64,000 nucleotides of DNA from Aliiglaciecola sp. M165 (GTDB lineage: Bacteria > Pseudomonadota > Gammaproteobacteria > Enterobacterales > Alteromonadaceae). A program made the position numbers and the translations under genes. The notes beneath the pieces were generated by a model. It ran no database searches. It saw nothing but the letters and a program-made list of their open reading frames with translations, and had not been told where the DNA came from. Every line of letters starts with the position of its first letter. Position 1 is the first letter of the stretch. Below are positions 27,716-39,686 of the stretch, piece by piece. The stretch spans positions 17,452 through 81,451 of the forward strand of contig NZ_VKKH01000010.1 of assembly GCF_007197995.1 (NCBI RefSeq). Reading direction: 5' to 3'.

Positions 27716-28854
27716 AGGTACTGGTATACGGTTCGGGCCAGCTAGCACAAATGATGTGCTTAGCTGCTGTACCCCTTGGCATTCAAGTTCGCGCAGTTGA
27801 TGTGACCACTCGTAACGTTGTCGACCCAATCAGCAAAGAAGTTTTAGATACCTCGTTAGACGATGCCATCAATGAATCCGATGCGCTGACTGTTGAGTTC
27901 GAACACGTACCTGAAGATTTGCTAGAGCAAGCAAGTTCAAGCGGAAAACTTTATCCCGGCATTGACGCCATATTAGCCGGTGCTGACAGAGTGCGCGAGA
28001 AGCAAGTACTTGAAGAGCTTGCGGTTAAAAACAGTGATCACCTTATTATTACAGATGTGTCGCAGTTGCATGAAGCCATTGATTCATTGGGTGAAAAACT
28101 CATACTCAAAGCCAGCCGAGACGGCTATGATGGTTACGGTCAGTGGCGCCTAAAAAGCAAAAACGAGCTGGCGAGTCTTTGCCAGGAACTTGCATGCCTT
28201 GATCTTAGTAAAGTCCCTTTAATTGCGGAGAAAATGGTCCCGTTCGATCGTGAATTATCCTTACTTGGAGCGCGTAATTCTCAAGGTGAATTTGTTTTTT
28301 ACCCATTAGCTGAAAATCTACATCACCAAGGCCAACTGCACGTGTCTGTAGCACCTGCGCCCCAAGTCACAGGCAGCTTGATTGTTCAGGCACAAAGTGC
28401 GTTTAAGTTACTTGCTGACAAATTTGAATATGTTGGGGTGATGGCCGTTGAATTCTTCCAAGTTGGTGATGAATTGCTGGTTAACGAGATTGCACCTCGT
28501 GTGCACAACTCTGGTCACTGGAGCATGCAAGGGGCTGATACCAGCCAGTTTGAGAATCACATGCGTGCAATCACTGGGCTACCCCTTGGTAATGCCAATG
28601 CAAAGTACAAAAGTGCGATGATTAATATTATTGGTTGTGATGACTATTCAACAGATCTTTTGAGTATTAATCGATGTCATTTGCACCTGTATGGAAAAAG
28701 CGTACGCCCAAAACGTAAGATGGGTCATATTAATCTGACCGGGGAGAGCTACGCAGAGATCGCTGAGCTAATGACTACCTTAGCCAAATATTTGCCAATG
28801 GCTTATTTCCCCAAATTGCTCGACGAAGCGGATAAGCTAAGCGAATTGAACTAA
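27712..28854 (+). CDS. purK: N5-carboxyaminoimidazole ribonucleotide synthase PurK
   Basis: 380 aa ATP-grasp enzyme: N-terminal [17 protein letters not shown], central [34 protein letters not shown] and [15 protein letters not shown], the usual PurK signatures. It carboxylates AIR with bicarbonate and ATP to N5-CAIR, the substrate of PurE encoded immediately upstream with a 4-base overlap. Confidence 0.96.
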   Translation: MKVLVYGSGQLAQMMCLAAVPLGIQVRAVDVTTRNVVDPISKEVLDTSLDDAINESDALTVEFEHVPEDLLEQASSSGKLYPGIDAILAGADRVREKQVLEELAVKNSDHLIITDVSQLHEAIDSLGEKLILKASRDGYDGYGQWRLKSKNELASLCQELACLDLSKVPLIAEKMVPFDRELSLLGARNSQGEFVFYPLAENLHHQGQLHVSVAPAPQVTGSLIVQAQSAFKLLADKFEYVGVMAVEFFQVGDELLVNEIAPRVHNSGHWSMQGADTSQFENHMRAITGLPLGNANAKYKSAMINIIGCDDYSTDLLSINRCHLHLYGKSVRPKRKMGHINLTGESYAEIAELMTTLAKYLPMAYFPKLLDEADKLSELN

Positions 28855-28943
28855 ATTTAATCGAACGTGGATTGAATAATAAGCAGAGTTCAATCGTCAA
28901 TGGTTAGATCACGGGTTAAATACATTATCAATGCAAACAACTA

Positions 28944-28971
28944 TTGACATGTATAATCTAGTGACTAAAAT
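28944..28971 (+). promoter_or_regulatory. Sigma-70 promoter of tRNA-Thr
   Basis: TTGACA (28944-28949) and TAAAAT (28966-28971) separated by 16 bases, followed by a GC-rich discriminator (AGCGCC) as in stable-RNA promoters. It lies ~60 bp ahead of the mature tRNA. Confidence 0.65.
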
Positions 28972-29033
28972 AGCGCCTCGTTTTTGCTGAAGGTCACCAA
29001 CCCTTCAACACGCGAAAACGTGTTTCTAAGTGT

Positions 29034-29109
<76 letters not shown>

Positions 29110-29294
29110 TTTTTCCCTTCATCGCGAATGCGAACGTCATAAATTCCCTAAACATCTAATACAAGCTGTTTCGACCAATGACCTTTTTAATACTTACTAG
29201 GTTTTGCGCTTAGTCTTGACCAAGTGTACTCGCCGCCAATTGCAGTCGTTTGTAAAATGAAATATTGTCCATTTGTTACTTAACAAGAATCGAA

Positions 29295-29783
29295 ATGAAG
29301 GTAGCTACATTGAAACATGAGATAACTTTCACTAGATTGTCAGAAATTGAATCAAGCGAAATCATTGCCCATATGTCGGAACCTCGTATTTCTGAGCATA
29401 TGCCACTTTTGAAATTTAAATGGGACGAAGCTAGTGTTGTTAACTTCATCACGACTAAAGAAAAATGTTGGAGCAGGGATGGTCTGGGACATTGGGCTAT
29501 ACTGTTCGATGACAAATATGTCGGATGGGGTGGTTTTCAAAAAGAAGGAGATGAGTGGGATTTTGGTCTGGTTCTGAAAACAGATTCATTCGGGTTGGGT
29601 ACACGCATTTCAAAAAAAGCGATTGAATTTGCTGTGCTAGATCCGCGGATTCCGTTTGTTACCTTCTTACTGCCACCTTCTCGAAAGAAACTTAGAGCAC
29701 TTGAAAGGCTTGGCGCTATTTTTGTAGCAGAGATAGAATACGAAGGTGAAAGATTTCTAAAATATAGACTCGAGACAAAATAG
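29295..29783 (+). CDS. GNAT-family N-acetyltransferase (RimJ-like)
   Basis: 162 aa from ATG 29295 (an in-frame TTG at 29265 would add 10 residues; the ATG is preferred). Early strands ITFTRLSEIESSEIIAHMSEPRISEHMPLL, central GHWAILFDDKYVGWGGFQKEGDEWDFGLVLK, and FVTFLLPPSRKKLRALERLGAIFVAEIEYEGERFLKYRL fit acetyltransf_3-type GNATs that act on protein N-termini or small amines. The acetyl-CoA loop Q/RxxGxG/A is partly degenerate (FGLGTRIS). Substrate unknown. Monocistronic, convergent with the mrp operon. Confidence 0.75.
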   Translation: MKVATLKHEITFTRLSEIESSEIIAHMSEPRISEHMPLLKFKWDEASVVNFITTKEKCWSRDGLGHWAILFDDKYVGWGGFQKEGDEWDFGLVLKTDSFGLGTRISKKAIEFAVLDPRIPFVTFLLPPSRKKLRALERLGAIFVAEIEYEGERFLKYRLETK

Positions 29784-29843
29784 CGTTTTGTCTCTGATAG
29801 ATTTCAAGCGTCAACTGTGAAGATCTTTCAGGCTGTTTAGCTC

Positions 29844-30230
29844 TCAAGTTTTCTCTTTAGATTGCCCATTCTTTTCTGGTGGCAACTGTTCACGTGCCGT
29901 AGCAATAAGATGTTTATTACGCGTGCGTTCCATGGTGTCGACCTGATTGTGCAATGCTGCTTTGGCAAGAATGTGAGCGGTGACCGGGGCAGTAATCACT
30001 AAAAACAGGGTGATAAGTAGTTCGTTAATACTCACATGACCTTGAAGGTGGAACATATAGACCATTGATCCAATCAGTATGCCGCCAAGGCCGAGTGTTG
30101 TGGCCTTGGTTGGTGCATGTAATCGCACATAGAGATCTTGTAAACGAAGTAATCCTACAGAGCCTACCAATACGAATAGCCCGCCGATAAGCAATAAAAC
30201 TGATATCGTCAATTCAACTGCAAAACTCAT
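29844..30230 (-). CDS. mrpG: Mrp antiporter subunit G
   Basis: 128 aa with three membrane helices (ISVLLLIGGLFVLVGSVGLLRL; TTLGLGGILIGSMVYMF; LLITLFLVITAPVTAHILAKAA), the MnhG/PhaG pattern DLYVRLHAPTKATTLG included. A cytoplasmic hydrophilic tail ends the protein. Last gene of the mrp operon, 8 bp after mrpF. Required structural subunit of the multisubunit Na+/H+ antiporter. Confidence 0.93.
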   Translation of the reverse strand: MSFAVELTISVLLLIGGLFVLVGSVGLLRLQDLYVRLHAPTKATTLGLGGILIGSMVYMFHLQGHVSINELLITLFLVITAPVTAHILAKAALHNQVDTMERTRNKHLIATAREQLPPEKNGQSKEKT

Positions 30231-30238
30231 AAAAACTC

Positions 30239-30508
30239 CTATTCAATGATATCGCCACGAAGCAGGTATTTGCCAAAGGCGACACTGCTGACAAATCCAA
30301 GCATTGCAATAAGTAATGCGGCTTCGAAGTACAAAGGTGTGCGATTATAAATGCCGTAAAGTAAGATCAGCGCAATGCTATTGATGTACATGGTATCGAG
30401 CGCAAGAATGCGGTCTACAATGTGTGGGCCAATCAACAGACGCCACAAGTTGAAAACCAATGCAATACACAACATGATTGCCACTAATATGACAGAGATA
30501 TCTAACAT
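30239..30508 (-). CDS. mrpF: Mrp antiporter subunit F
   Basis: 89 aa with three membrane segments and the subunit F motif GPHIVDRILALDTMYINSIALILLYG. Overlaps the 3' end of mrpE by 7 bases. Confidence 0.93.
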   Translation of the reverse strand: MLDISVILVAIMLCIALVFNLWRLLIGPHIVDRILALDTMYINSIALILLYGIYNRTPLYFEAALLIAMLGFVSSVAFGKYLLRGDIIE

Positions 30509-31002
30509 TCGAAAATCTCCTTTATACGAGACTCATAGCGATTTTTAATTAAATCGATTACTTCTTGTTCATTGTCAGGCATGTCTAATACATGCACATA
30601 AAGCCATTTTTGATCTTTAGACACATCGGCGCTAACTGTGCCAGGTGTCATGGTCACAGTGCTAGCAAGCACGGTGATGGGTAAGGTGTCCGGTAAATCC
30701 AGGGGAACCGCAACAAACCCAGGTTTAATCTTGCGCAAAGGTCCAAGCACCAATAAAGCGACCTGCAAATTGGCAACTACAATGTCTTTCAATACAACAA
30801 AGACATAAAGCAGCGCTTTAAGCGGTTTTTTAATACCTGATTGCGGAACCCTTAGCGGCGCACAAAGTAGTGGAATGGCAATGGCGAGCACCGTCCCTAA
30901 AAGAATATGCCCAAGACTAACAGTTGAGTTAATCATCAACCACACAATTAACAACATGAGGCTGTGTGAAGGCATGGGAAACGCACGGGAGAAAAAATTC
31001 AT
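30502..31002 (-). CDS. mrpE: Mrp antiporter subunit E
   Basis: 166 aa. N-terminal membrane helices (SLMLLIVWLMINSTVSLGHILLGTVLAIAIPLL) followed by a soluble C-terminal domain containing the MnhE motif LASTVTMTPGTVSADVSKDQKWLYVHVLD. One-base overlap with mrpD (TAATG-type coupling). Confidence 0.94.
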   Translation of the reverse strand: MNFFSRAFPMPSHSLMLLIVWLMINSTVSLGHILLGTVLAIAIPLLCAPLRVPQSGIKKPLKALLYVFVVLKDIVVANLQVALLVLGPLRKIKPGFVAVPLDLPDTLPITVLASTVTMTPGTVSADVSKDQKWLYVHVLDMPDNEQEVIDLIKNRYESRIKEIFEC

Positions 31003-32525
31003 TAGGGTGCTTCCTCTAAGTTCATTATCTCAACAACACTATTCACATCGTGCAACTGCATGGCAGCTTCGTTTGTATAATGCACCATACCATCACCAAA
31101 AATTACGATTGCGGGTGATGCAACGAGTAGCAGAATAGTGCCAGATAGCTGCCAATTGGAAATATTCGTTGTCTCGTCAGGGTCGCTGTTGGGGGCATAT
31201 CGCCAAAATAAGGTTGTCCCAGCTCTGGATAAAGCAATAATCGTCATCAGACTCGACAGTAAAATTAAAGACCACACCCACACTCTTTCTGCCGGCACCA
31301 CTGCTGCTTGTAACACCATAAGTTTACCAAGAAAACCGGAAAATGGAGGCAAACCAGCGACTGAGAGCGCCGCGACAAAAAACAGTATACCCAGCACGGA
31401 TTGTTGTTTAATTTTACGGGCAACAACAAACCTATCGAATGCCTTTCCGCGTTGCTTTCCAATCATATCTGCGATGAGGAACAGTGCGCCAGTAATTAGC
31501 GTACTGTGTACAAGGTAAAGCAAACCCGCAGCCGTTGCTTCAGGCGTTCTTAACGCAAAAGCGATCAGTAAGGTCCCGATAGATACGACAACTAGGTTTC
31601 CGGCTAGTGTGCGCAAATTGGGGCTCGCCAATGCCCCTATGGTACCTATCGCGATTGAAAGGATAGCCAATGGCCAAACCCAAGGTTCAACCATGTTTGC
31701 TAAGTCTCCCGCCTGTTCGCCGAAAATCACGGTGTAAACTCTAAATATGCAATAAACGCCGACTTTTGTCATGATGGCAAAAAGTGCAGCTACTGGTGCG
31801 CTTGCCGCTGCATAAGTGCGAGGCAACCAAAAATGCAAAGGTAGCATTGCAGCCTTTAAGCCAAATACCACCAGTAATAACGAACCACCTGCCTGAGCGA
31901 TGATTGCCTGATCTTCCGGAAGAGTCGTAATACGCTGAGACATGTCAGTTATATTGAGCGTGCCAGTCGTGCCGTACAGTGTTCCAAGTGCAATCAAGAA
32001 TAAGCTAGAGCCTATTAGGTTTAGGATGACATAGTGAACATTGGCCGCGGTCTTTTGCTTTCCTGGGCCATGAATTAGCAAAGTGTACGACGCGATAAGT
32101 AATACTTCGAAGAATACGAAGAGGTTGAATAAATCGTTGGTCAAAAAAGCGCCGTAGATCCCTAATAATTGGAATTGGATAAGTGGCTGGTAATATTTAC
32201 CTTCCCGGTCTGTTCCGGCAAAGGAATAGAGCGTGACGCCAAGTCCTAAAAAGCTGGTTAATGCAATTAACATTGCTGAAAGCTGATCAGCATAGAGAAT
32301 GATACCAAATGGCGGTTGCCAGTCCCCCACTGCATACATCAATGGGCCATTTTGGGTAACCGTTTGGATCAACCAAATTGCACAGGCGACTTGGATCAAC
32401 ATAAGGGTCAATGAAGCCACTCTGCGATATTGGTACTTTTCGTTACCATTAAAGGGTGGTAACAACATCAACAGGCCACCCAACATAGGGATCAATAATG
32501 GCAATATTGGCAAATGCGCAATCAT
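31002..32525 (-). CDS. mrpD: Mrp antiporter subunit D (NuoM/N-like)
   Basis: 507 aa, ~14 membrane helices, a proton-conducting subunit related to complex I NuoL/M/N. Conserved Glu in FVFFEVLLIASY, Lys in GLKAAMLPLHFWLPRTYAAASAPVAALFAIMTKVGVY, and GLPPFSGFLGKLMVL are visible. It starts 4 bases before the end of mrpC. Confidence 0.95.
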   Translation of the reverse strand: MIAHLPILPLLIPMLGGLLMLLPPFNGNEKYQYRRVASLTLMLIQVACAIWLIQTVTQNGPLMYAVGDWQPPFGIILYADQLSAMLIALTSFLGLGVTLYSFAGTDREGKYYQPLIQFQLLGIYGAFLTNDLFNLFVFFEVLLIASYTLLIHGPGKQKTAANVHYVILNLIGSSLFLIALGTLYGTTGTLNITDMSQRITTLPEDQAIIAQAGGSLLLVVFGLKAAMLPLHFWLPRTYAAASAPVAALFAIMTKVGVYCIFRVYTVIFGEQAGDLANMVEPWVWPLAILSIAIGTIGALASPNLRTLAGNLVVVSIGTLLIAFALRTPEATAAGLLYLVHSTLITGALFLIADMIGKQRGKAFDRFVVARKIKQQSVLGILFFVAALSVAGLPPFSGFLGKLMVLQAAVVPAERVWVWSLILLSSLMTIIALSRAGTTLFWRYAPNSDPDETTNISNWQLSGTILLLVASPAIVIFGDGMVHYTNEAAMQLHDVNSVVEIMNLEEAP

Positions 32526-32887
32526 AGTTTGCTCCTGATCGGCTTAACCAATTTGTCTGTGTCAGGTGGATCTCTGCCATCGACCAGATCGTTACCCAAA
32601 TCAGCCCTCGCTCGGATAGACAGAATGACCACAAATGCAATCATTGCAAATCCAATGACAATTGCAGTCAGGACGAGGGCCTGAGGTAAGGGATCGGCGT
32701 AGGATTCAGACATACCTAGGATTGCAGCGCCATTTAGGTTTAACCGACCGCTTGAAAACAGAAAAAGATTCACAGCATAAGACAGCATGGTTAATCCGAC
32801 TACAACCGAAAAGGTTCGTCCCCTTAAGCAAAGAAAAACCCCACAGAACGTCATCACCCCGACACACACTACGTATAAAGTTTCCAT
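32522..32887 (-). CDS. mrpC: Mrp antiporter subunit C (NuoK-like)
   Basis: 121 aa with three membrane helices; NuoK-like motifs LSYAVNLFLFSSGRL and DPLPQALVLTAIVIGFAMIAFVV. One-base overlap with mrpA/B, 4-base overlap with mrpD. Confidence 0.94.
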   Translation of the reverse strand: METLYVVCVGVMTFCGVFLCLRGRTFSVVVGLTMLSYAVNLFLFSSGRLNLNGAAILGMSESYADPLPQALVLTAIVIGFAMIAFVVILSIRARADLGNDLVDGRDPPDTDKLVKPIRSKL

Positions 32888-35694
32888 TATTCCTCCGCTA
32901 CAGGGCGGTGTACTGAGGTAAGCTTACCCAGGCTCGCCAAAATAAGTAATGTCGCTCCTACCACTGTCAAATAGACCCCCAGGTCGAATACCAGCGCACT
33001 TGCTAGTTCTATTTCTCCAATAAATGGGATATCAAAATAATCAAACCATGTGGTCATAAATGGCCGTCCAAAGAACCAGCTACCAATGCCAGTGAAAGTC
33101 GCAATCAGCACACCCCAAGCGATGAGAGACTGATAGTTAACTTTTAAACGCGGTTTGATCCAATCAACACCATGAGCAATATATTGTTGGATTAACGCTA
33201 CCGACGTAATTAACCCGGCTATGAAGCCTCCACCTGGCATGTTATGTCCTCGCAAAAAAATGTAGAACGATACGAGTAATGCTAGAGGCAACAAGCTTTG
33301 TGAAATCACCGTCAAAATAGGAGGATGACGATCTTCTGACCAAGGAATACCTTTGTAATTTGCAGTAGGCATCGCCAATTTGACGCCTGTTAGCAGTTTA
33401 AAGATACCAAACGCAGCGATACCCAAAACAAGTATCTCGCCTAAGGTGTCTAACCCTCTAAAATCAACCAGGATCACGTTAACGGCATTTGTGCCACCAC
33501 CACCGGTTTTACTGTTCGCCAGGAAAAATTCGGAAATACTATCTAGCGGCTGGGTGATAAAAGCATAATTGATTGTCGCGACAACTCCACCTACAGCCGC
33601 GGCAATACCAAGATCTCTTACAACTCGCGAAGGCGAAGATTCCGCAATCGTTTTTTGCGGGAGGAAGTAAAGTGCTAACATTAGCAAGATGACAGTAACT
33701 ACTTCGACGGCCAACTGAGTGAGGGCCAAATCAGGCGCAGAAAAACGCGCAAAAGCGACAGATACAATCAAACCCACAACCGATAGAGTAATCAGTGCAA
33801 TCATACGTTTTCGATGATAGATAACTGTTGCTATTGCACTTAAACATAAAATGACACCAGCGACGATCTCAACAAAAGTCACAGGCTGGTCGGGCAGATG
33901 TGCAGCAGCAACATCTAAGTTGATTAGCGGTATCGCAGTAATAACGATAGTGAACAATAGCAATAGCGCCACATATCTTTGCAAGGAGCCGTTGTTTAAA
34001 CCTTCATCAAATTTTGCTGAGAAAGCGACAATCTTCTGCATCACGCCTTCGAAAACAAGTTTTGCGTCGGTTTCTTTGAATTGTGCCTGGAAGCTGTATA
34101 AGTGCCTTCGATAGGTATACACCAAAACTCCGCCCACTATCGCGATGACACTCATGAGCAGTGGTATATTAAACCCATGCCAAATAGCCAAACTGTAATA
34201 AGGTAATTCTTTCATTAAGACGGAGGTAGCTGCGGCCTCTAATAGGCTTCCGATCATAAATGCAGGGAAAATTCCAACAAGTAGACATAGGGCTACAAGC
34301 ACCTCTACTGGGATTTTCATGTAACGCGGTGGCTCATGAGGAATTTTTGGTAGATTTACCGGCTCACCATTAAAAAATACATCATGGATAAAGCGCAAGG
34401 AATACGCCACGGCAAAAACTCCCGCTAGAGTTGCTAGAACGGGGATCATCCACGACAAGAAACCTAATGTTTCTTGGTGTAAAGATTCGGCAAAAAACAT
34501 TTCTTTAGACAAGAAACCGTTGAACAACGGAACTCCAGCCATTGATGCCGCTGCGACCATCGCAAGTGTGGCAGTGTAGGGCATGTAACGCCACAATCCG
34601 TTTAGCTTACGCATGTCTCGAGTGCCCGATTCATGGTCGATAATACCCGCTGCCATAAACAGTGACGCCTTGAACACTGCGTGATTCATAATATGGAACA
34701 ATGCGGCTACAGTGGCTAATTCGGTATCAAGCCCTAAAAGCAGCACTATGAGACCCAAATGACTGACCGTTGAATACGCTAGCAATCCTTTTAGGTCATG
34801 TTTAAACAGCGCAACATACGCACCCAATAATAATGTGATTAAGCCGGTCATGGTGACGATTAAAAACCACAACTCTGTTCCGGATAAAATGGGATAAAAA
34901 CGAGCCAGTAAGAATATTCCTGCTTTAACCATTGTCGCCGAGTGCAAATAGGCACTCACCGGGGTAGGTGCCGCCATCGCATGGGGTAGCCAAAAATGGA
35001 AGGGAAATTGGGCTGACTTGGTAAACGCTCCAAGCAATACCAAGATGAGAGCAATTGGATACAAAGCATGATCTCGAATTGCGTCTCCGCTTGCTAAAAT
35101 AGCGCCTAGTTCATAACTTCCCGCAATGTCGGCAATAATGAGTAACCCGGCAAGCAAGGCCAGACCCCCAGCACCTGTTACCGTGAGGGCCATTCGCGCG
35201 CCTTTCCGAGATTCTGATTTTGATGACCAAAAGCTAATCAACAAGAATGAGCTAATACTCGTGACTTCCCAAGCCATCCAAAGTTGCAGTACATTGTTCG
35301 AAAGCACGATTGACAACATGGCTGTCATAAACAAAAGCAGATAAGCAAAAAATCGCCCTGCAGCTTCTCGTTCGGACAAGTAATAGCGAGCATAAAGGAT
35401 GATGAGCAAGCCAATACCCAGTATGAGTATTGCAAACATCAGGGCGAGACCATCTAATCGCATTGACAATGTCAGTCCAACAGCGGGTATCCACTCCAGA
35501 CTCTCAGTGATGACATTGCCAGCCAATACCGTTGGAATTAAACTCGCTATGTATGCCAAAGCTATTGCGGGTGGGAGCATTGTGAAAACAGTATTCGCTG
35601 TGCGGCCAAACCTTTCGGTGACTAGTGGCACTGTGACACCCAATAGCATGATTGCCGTTATCCAAAATAGGCTCATGAATTCAGATAGCTCCAT
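32887..35694 (-). CDS. mrpA: Fused Mrp antiporter subunits A and B
   Basis: 935 aa. Residues ~1-760 are MrpA (NuoL-like: [69 protein letters not shown], followed by the MrpA-specific C-terminal helices with [16 protein letters not shown]). Residues ~790-930 are MrpB ([32 protein letters not shown] ... [17 protein letters not shown]). Separate A and B genes are usual in Bacillus; the fused form is the 'group 2' arrangement found in many proteobacteria. First gene of the six-gene operon mrp(AB)CDEFG; the complex exports Na+ against H+ for pH/salt homeostasis. Confidence 0.95.
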   Translation of the reverse strand: MELSEFMSLFWITAIMLLGVTVPLVTERFGRTANTVFTMLPPAIALAYIASLIPTVLAGNVITESLEWIPAVGLTLSMRLDGLALMFAILILGIGLLIILYARYYLSEREAAGRFFAYLLLFMTAMLSIVLSNNVLQLWMAWEVTSISSFLLISFWSSKSESRKGARMALTVTGAGGLALLAGLLIIADIAGSYELGAILASGDAIRDHALYPIALILVLLGAFTKSAQFPFHFWLPHAMAAPTPVSAYLHSATMVKAGIFLLARFYPILSGTELWFLIVTMTGLITLLLGAYVALFKHDLKGLLAYSTVSHLGLIVLLLGLDTELATVAALFHIMNHAVFKASLFMAAGIIDHESGTRDMRKLNGLWRYMPYTATLAMVAAASMAGVPLFNGFLSKEMFFAESLHQETLGFLSWMIPVLATLAGVFAVAYSLRFIHDVFFNGEPVNLPKIPHEPPRYMKIPVEVLVALCLLVGIFPAFMIGSLLEAAATSVLMKELPYYSLAIWHGFNIPLLMSVIAIVGGVLVYTYRRHLYSFQAQFKETDAKLVFEGVMQKIVAFSAKFDEGLNNGSLQRYVALLLLFTIVITAIPLINLDVAAAHLPDQPVTFVEIVAGVILCLSAIATVIYHRKRMIALITLSVVGLIVSVAFARFSAPDLALTQLAVEVVTVILLMLALYFLPQKTIAESSPSRVVRDLGIAAAVGGVVATINYAFITQPLDSISEFFLANSKTGGGGTNAVNVILVDFRGLDTLGEILVLGIAAFGIFKLLTGVKLAMPTANYKGIPWSEDRHPPILTVISQSLLPLALLVSFYIFLRGHNMPGGGFIAGLITSVALIQQYIAHGVDWIKPRLKVNYQSLIAWGVLIATFTGIGSWFFGRPFMTTWFDYFDIPFIGEIELASALVFDLGVYLTVVGATLLILASLGKLTSVHRPVAEE

Positions 35695-35876
35695 TTTTGT
35701 TCTACTGACCTAGTTCAAGGTAGCATAGGTTGGTCAGACTAGGGTTATAATACGCTGTATTTAGTACTTTAATTCTAGGTTTTGGGATCTAGAAATCGAC
35801 CGAAATATGTATTTGGTTTTAGGTTATATAAAACTTAACCTTTTCCATTTTATTTACGTATTGCTTTACCGAATAC

Positions 35877-36464
35877 TCAAACTACTGTGTATAGTCGGCT
35901 AGAAACATTCTGCGTCTGTTTTTCTTTGCTTAGCTGCCAATCAGATGGTACCGCATAGTCCTGATTTTGACGCTCACATTCTATGTAAACTTTGCTACCA
36001 CTTTTTACCAGATTCATTTTCGCGATAATTTCAATAGACTTTGGTACCAACTGTTGATTAAACGGTGGGTCAACAAAGACAATATCAAAGACACAATTTA
36101 GCGTACGGGCAACCTCTAGCGCGTTTCCTTTGTGCAAGCGGGCATGTTCAGCGCCCACATTTAGCGTTTCAAGGTTACGTCGAATTGTTTCAAAAGCCAT
36201 CTTATCTTTTTCGATGAAGGTGACAGAATCTGCATACCGAGAAAGACATTCTATGCCCAACCCCCCACTGCCTGAAAACATATCCAGGCATTTGCTGCTT
36301 TGAACATCAGACATTAACCAATTAAATAAAGTTTCTTTATTTCGATCAGTCGTGGGACGCAATCCTACGGCATCGAGTACCGGAAGCTTTCTTCCTCGCC
36401 ATTTTCCGCTGATCACTCGAATAGATCCTGTAGAACCAGATTGTTTTTTTACGCCTCGCTTCAT
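35877..36464 (-). CDS. rsmD: 16S rRNA (guanine966-N2)-methyltransferase RsmD
   Basis: 195 aa from ATG 36462-36464; an upstream in-frame ATG at 36533 would add 23 residues without family similarity. Starts MKRGVKKQSGSTGSIRVISGKWRGRKLPV, the usual RsmD N-terminus. SAM-binding CLDMFSGSGGLGIECLSR and catalytic DPPF (IVFVDPPFNQ) are present. Length is close to E. coli RsmD (198). Divergent from ftsY, the standard neighbourhood in gammaproteobacteria. Confidence 0.93.
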   Translation of the reverse strand: MKRGVKKQSGSTGSIRVISGKWRGRKLPVLDAVGLRPTTDRNKETLFNWLMSDVQSSKCLDMFSGSGGLGIECLSRYADSVTFIEKDKMAFETIRRNLETLNVGAEHARLHKGNALEVARTLNCVFDIVFVDPPFNQQLVPKSIEIIAKMNLVKSGSKVYIECERQNQDYAVPSDWQLSKEKQTQNVSSRLYTVV

Positions 36465-36610
36465 GAATCCAAGAAATGCTATGATGGTGAGAATTGCCCG
36501 ATAGTGTAAACCTTCGCAAAAGATTCTGCACATTCCATCTAGAAATTAACGCAGAAATGGCGAGATAAAATACACGCTAACCAAACATAAGTAAGAGAAA
36601 AAATAGCAAG

Positions 36611-37945
<1,335 letters not shown>

Positions 37946-37970
37946 CTAACATTACACTGAGAATGTTTAA

Positions 37971-38678
37971 GTGATTAAATTTGAGCAGGTAAGTAAAACC
38001 TATCCTGGCGGGCAACAAGCCTTACGCAAAGTCAGTTTTCATATTGAACCCGGGGAAATGGCCTTTTTAACTGGGCACTCGGGGGCAGGAAAAAGTACAT
38101 TGCTCAAGCTGATCAGTATTATGGAGAGGCCTACGGTAGGAAGAGTACTGATTAATGGTCATGACTTAAATACCATTGTACGACGCCAGATTGCCTACAT
38201 TCGGCGCGATATTGGTATGATCTTTCAGAGCCATCAATTGTTGATGGATAAAACTGTGTTTGACAACGTAGCACTGCCGCTCATCATTGAAGGTTACTCT
38301 CACAAAGAAACAACGAAAAGAGTGCACGCTGCATTAGAGATGGTTGGGCTGCGTGACAAAGTGCGGAACCTACCTATCATGCTTTCCGGTGGGGAACAGC
38401 AGCGTGTGGGTATCGCTCGTGCGGTGGTGAATAAGCCGCCCCTTTTGCTCGCAGATGAGCCAACAGGAAACCTTGATCCAAAGCTATCTATGGAAATCAT
38501 TCGATTATTTGAAGATTTTAATCAGGCAGGCGTATCGGTTTTCATCGCAACCCATGACTTAGGCTTGATTGCGCGGATGAAGTATCGCACTTTGACATTG
38601 AAGCAGGGACAAATGATTACAGATGGGCTAACCGAGGATTGGGATACATCCCATGGCGAGGAGCTAAACCTGTCATGA
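37971..38678 (+). CDS. ftsE: Cell division ATP-binding protein FtsE
   Basis: 235 aa from a GTG at 37971 ([22 protein letters not shown]). Walker [13 protein letters not shown] loop FQSHQLL, signature LSGGEQQR, Walker [14 protein letters not shown]-loop ATHD. ATPase of the FtsEX complex that activates septal peptidoglycan amidases via EnvC. Overlaps ftsX by 4 bases. Confidence 0.96.
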   Translation: MIKFEQVSKTYPGGQQALRKVSFHIEPGEMAFLTGHSGAGKSTLLKLISIMERPTVGRVLINGHDLNTIVRRQIAYIRRDIGMIFQSHQLLMDKTVFDNVALPLIIEGYSHKETTKRVHAALEMVGLRDKVRNLPIMLSGGEQQRVGIARAVVNKPPLLLADEPTGNLDPKLSMEIIRLFEDFNQAGVSVFIATHDLGLIARMKYRTLTLKQGQMITDGLTEDWDTSHGEELNLS

Positions 38679-39655
38679 GTATTTTGTTTAAAGGCAGAAT
38701 GCAGGGAGCATCAACAAGTAAAGTTAGTTCATTGCAACGTCTTCAAATGTTCTTTGTTAGTCATATGCGTCAAGCAATCAATAGTTTAGGCGAGCTTTGG
38801 CGTGCACCTTTGGCCTCTTTTATGACCATTGGCGTTTTGGGGTTAAGCATTACTTTGCCCAGTACATTTTTTATTTTGGTCAAAAACGCTGAGAATATAG
38901 CCGACAACTGGCAGCAAGCATCAGAAATCACTTTATTCTTACGCAAGTCTACTCAATCGAAAGATGCGAATCAGCTGGTGACACGACTGGGGCTATGGGA
39001 AGAGATTGATTCAGTTGTATTTATTCCTGCAGAGCAAGGTTTAGTTGAATTTCAGCAACAAAGTGGATTGGGAGAAGCGCTATCTTACCTTGATGAAAAC
39101 CCGCTTCCTGATGTGGTTTTGGTCAAACCAACTTCACAATACAGTCACCCAACAGCAGCTGCCCAGCTACTCGAAAAACTGCAACGCGAGCGTTTTGTTG
39201 AGATAGGAAAACTGGATATTAAGTGGCTTGAGCGGCTTCATGGGTTTCTTAACATCGCCAAAGAGCTTATCTATGCGGTGGCGCTACTCCTCTTCTTGGC
39301 GGTTGTATTGATTATCGGTAACACGATTAGACTTAATATTTTGAGCCGCAAAGAGGAAATCTTGGTAATGAAGCTGGTTGGTGCGACCGACGCCTTCATT
39401 CATCGTCCCTTTATGTACACGGGAATATGGTACGGGTTGTTAGGTGGCTTAATGGCCTGGTTTGCTGTACTGATTCTTTTGTGGTGGATGGGCGGAAGTA
39501 TTGAAACGGTTTCTGCGCAATACGATAAACAATTTGACCTGACAGGCATGGACGTTCAGGCGCTGATCATCATGCTCAGCGTGTCAGTATTTCTTGGTTT
39601 GACCGGCTCAATGATTTCTGTTCACAAACATGTACGAGGCATTGAACCGAAGTAA
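38675..39655 (+). CDS. ftsX: Cell division membrane protein FtsX
   Basis: 326 aa from ATG 38675 (ATGA overlap with ftsE; GAGGAG lies at 38658-38663; an in-frame TTG 36 bases earlier is rejected). One membrane span (~47-70), a periplasmic domain (~75-200: ITLFLRKSTQSKDANQLVTRL ... LDENPLPDVVLV) and three C-terminal spans (ALLLFLAVVLIIGNTIRLNIL, MYTGIWYGLLGGLMAWFAVLILLWW, ALIIMLSVSVFLGLTGSMISV) give the FtsX topology. In many relatives rpoH follows directly; here two EAL-HDOD genes intervene. Confidence 0.95.
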   Translation: MSILFKGRMQGASTSKVSSLQRLQMFFVSHMRQAINSLGELWRAPLASFMTIGVLGLSITLPSTFFILVKNAENIADNWQQASEITLFLRKSTQSKDANQLVTRLGLWEEIDSVVFIPAEQGLVEFQQQSGLGEALSYLDENPLPDVVLVKPTSQYSHPTAAAQLLEKLQRERFVEIGKLDIKWLERLHGFLNIAKELIYAVALLLFLAVVLIIGNTIRLNILSRKEEILVMKLVGATDAFIHRPFMYTGIWYGLLGGLMAWFAVLILLWWMGGSIETVSAQYDKQFDLTGMDVQALIIMLSVSVFLGLTGSMISVHKHVRGIEPK

Positions 39656-39686
39656 CGTCAAACCCTTATGAACGATATGGGTATAC

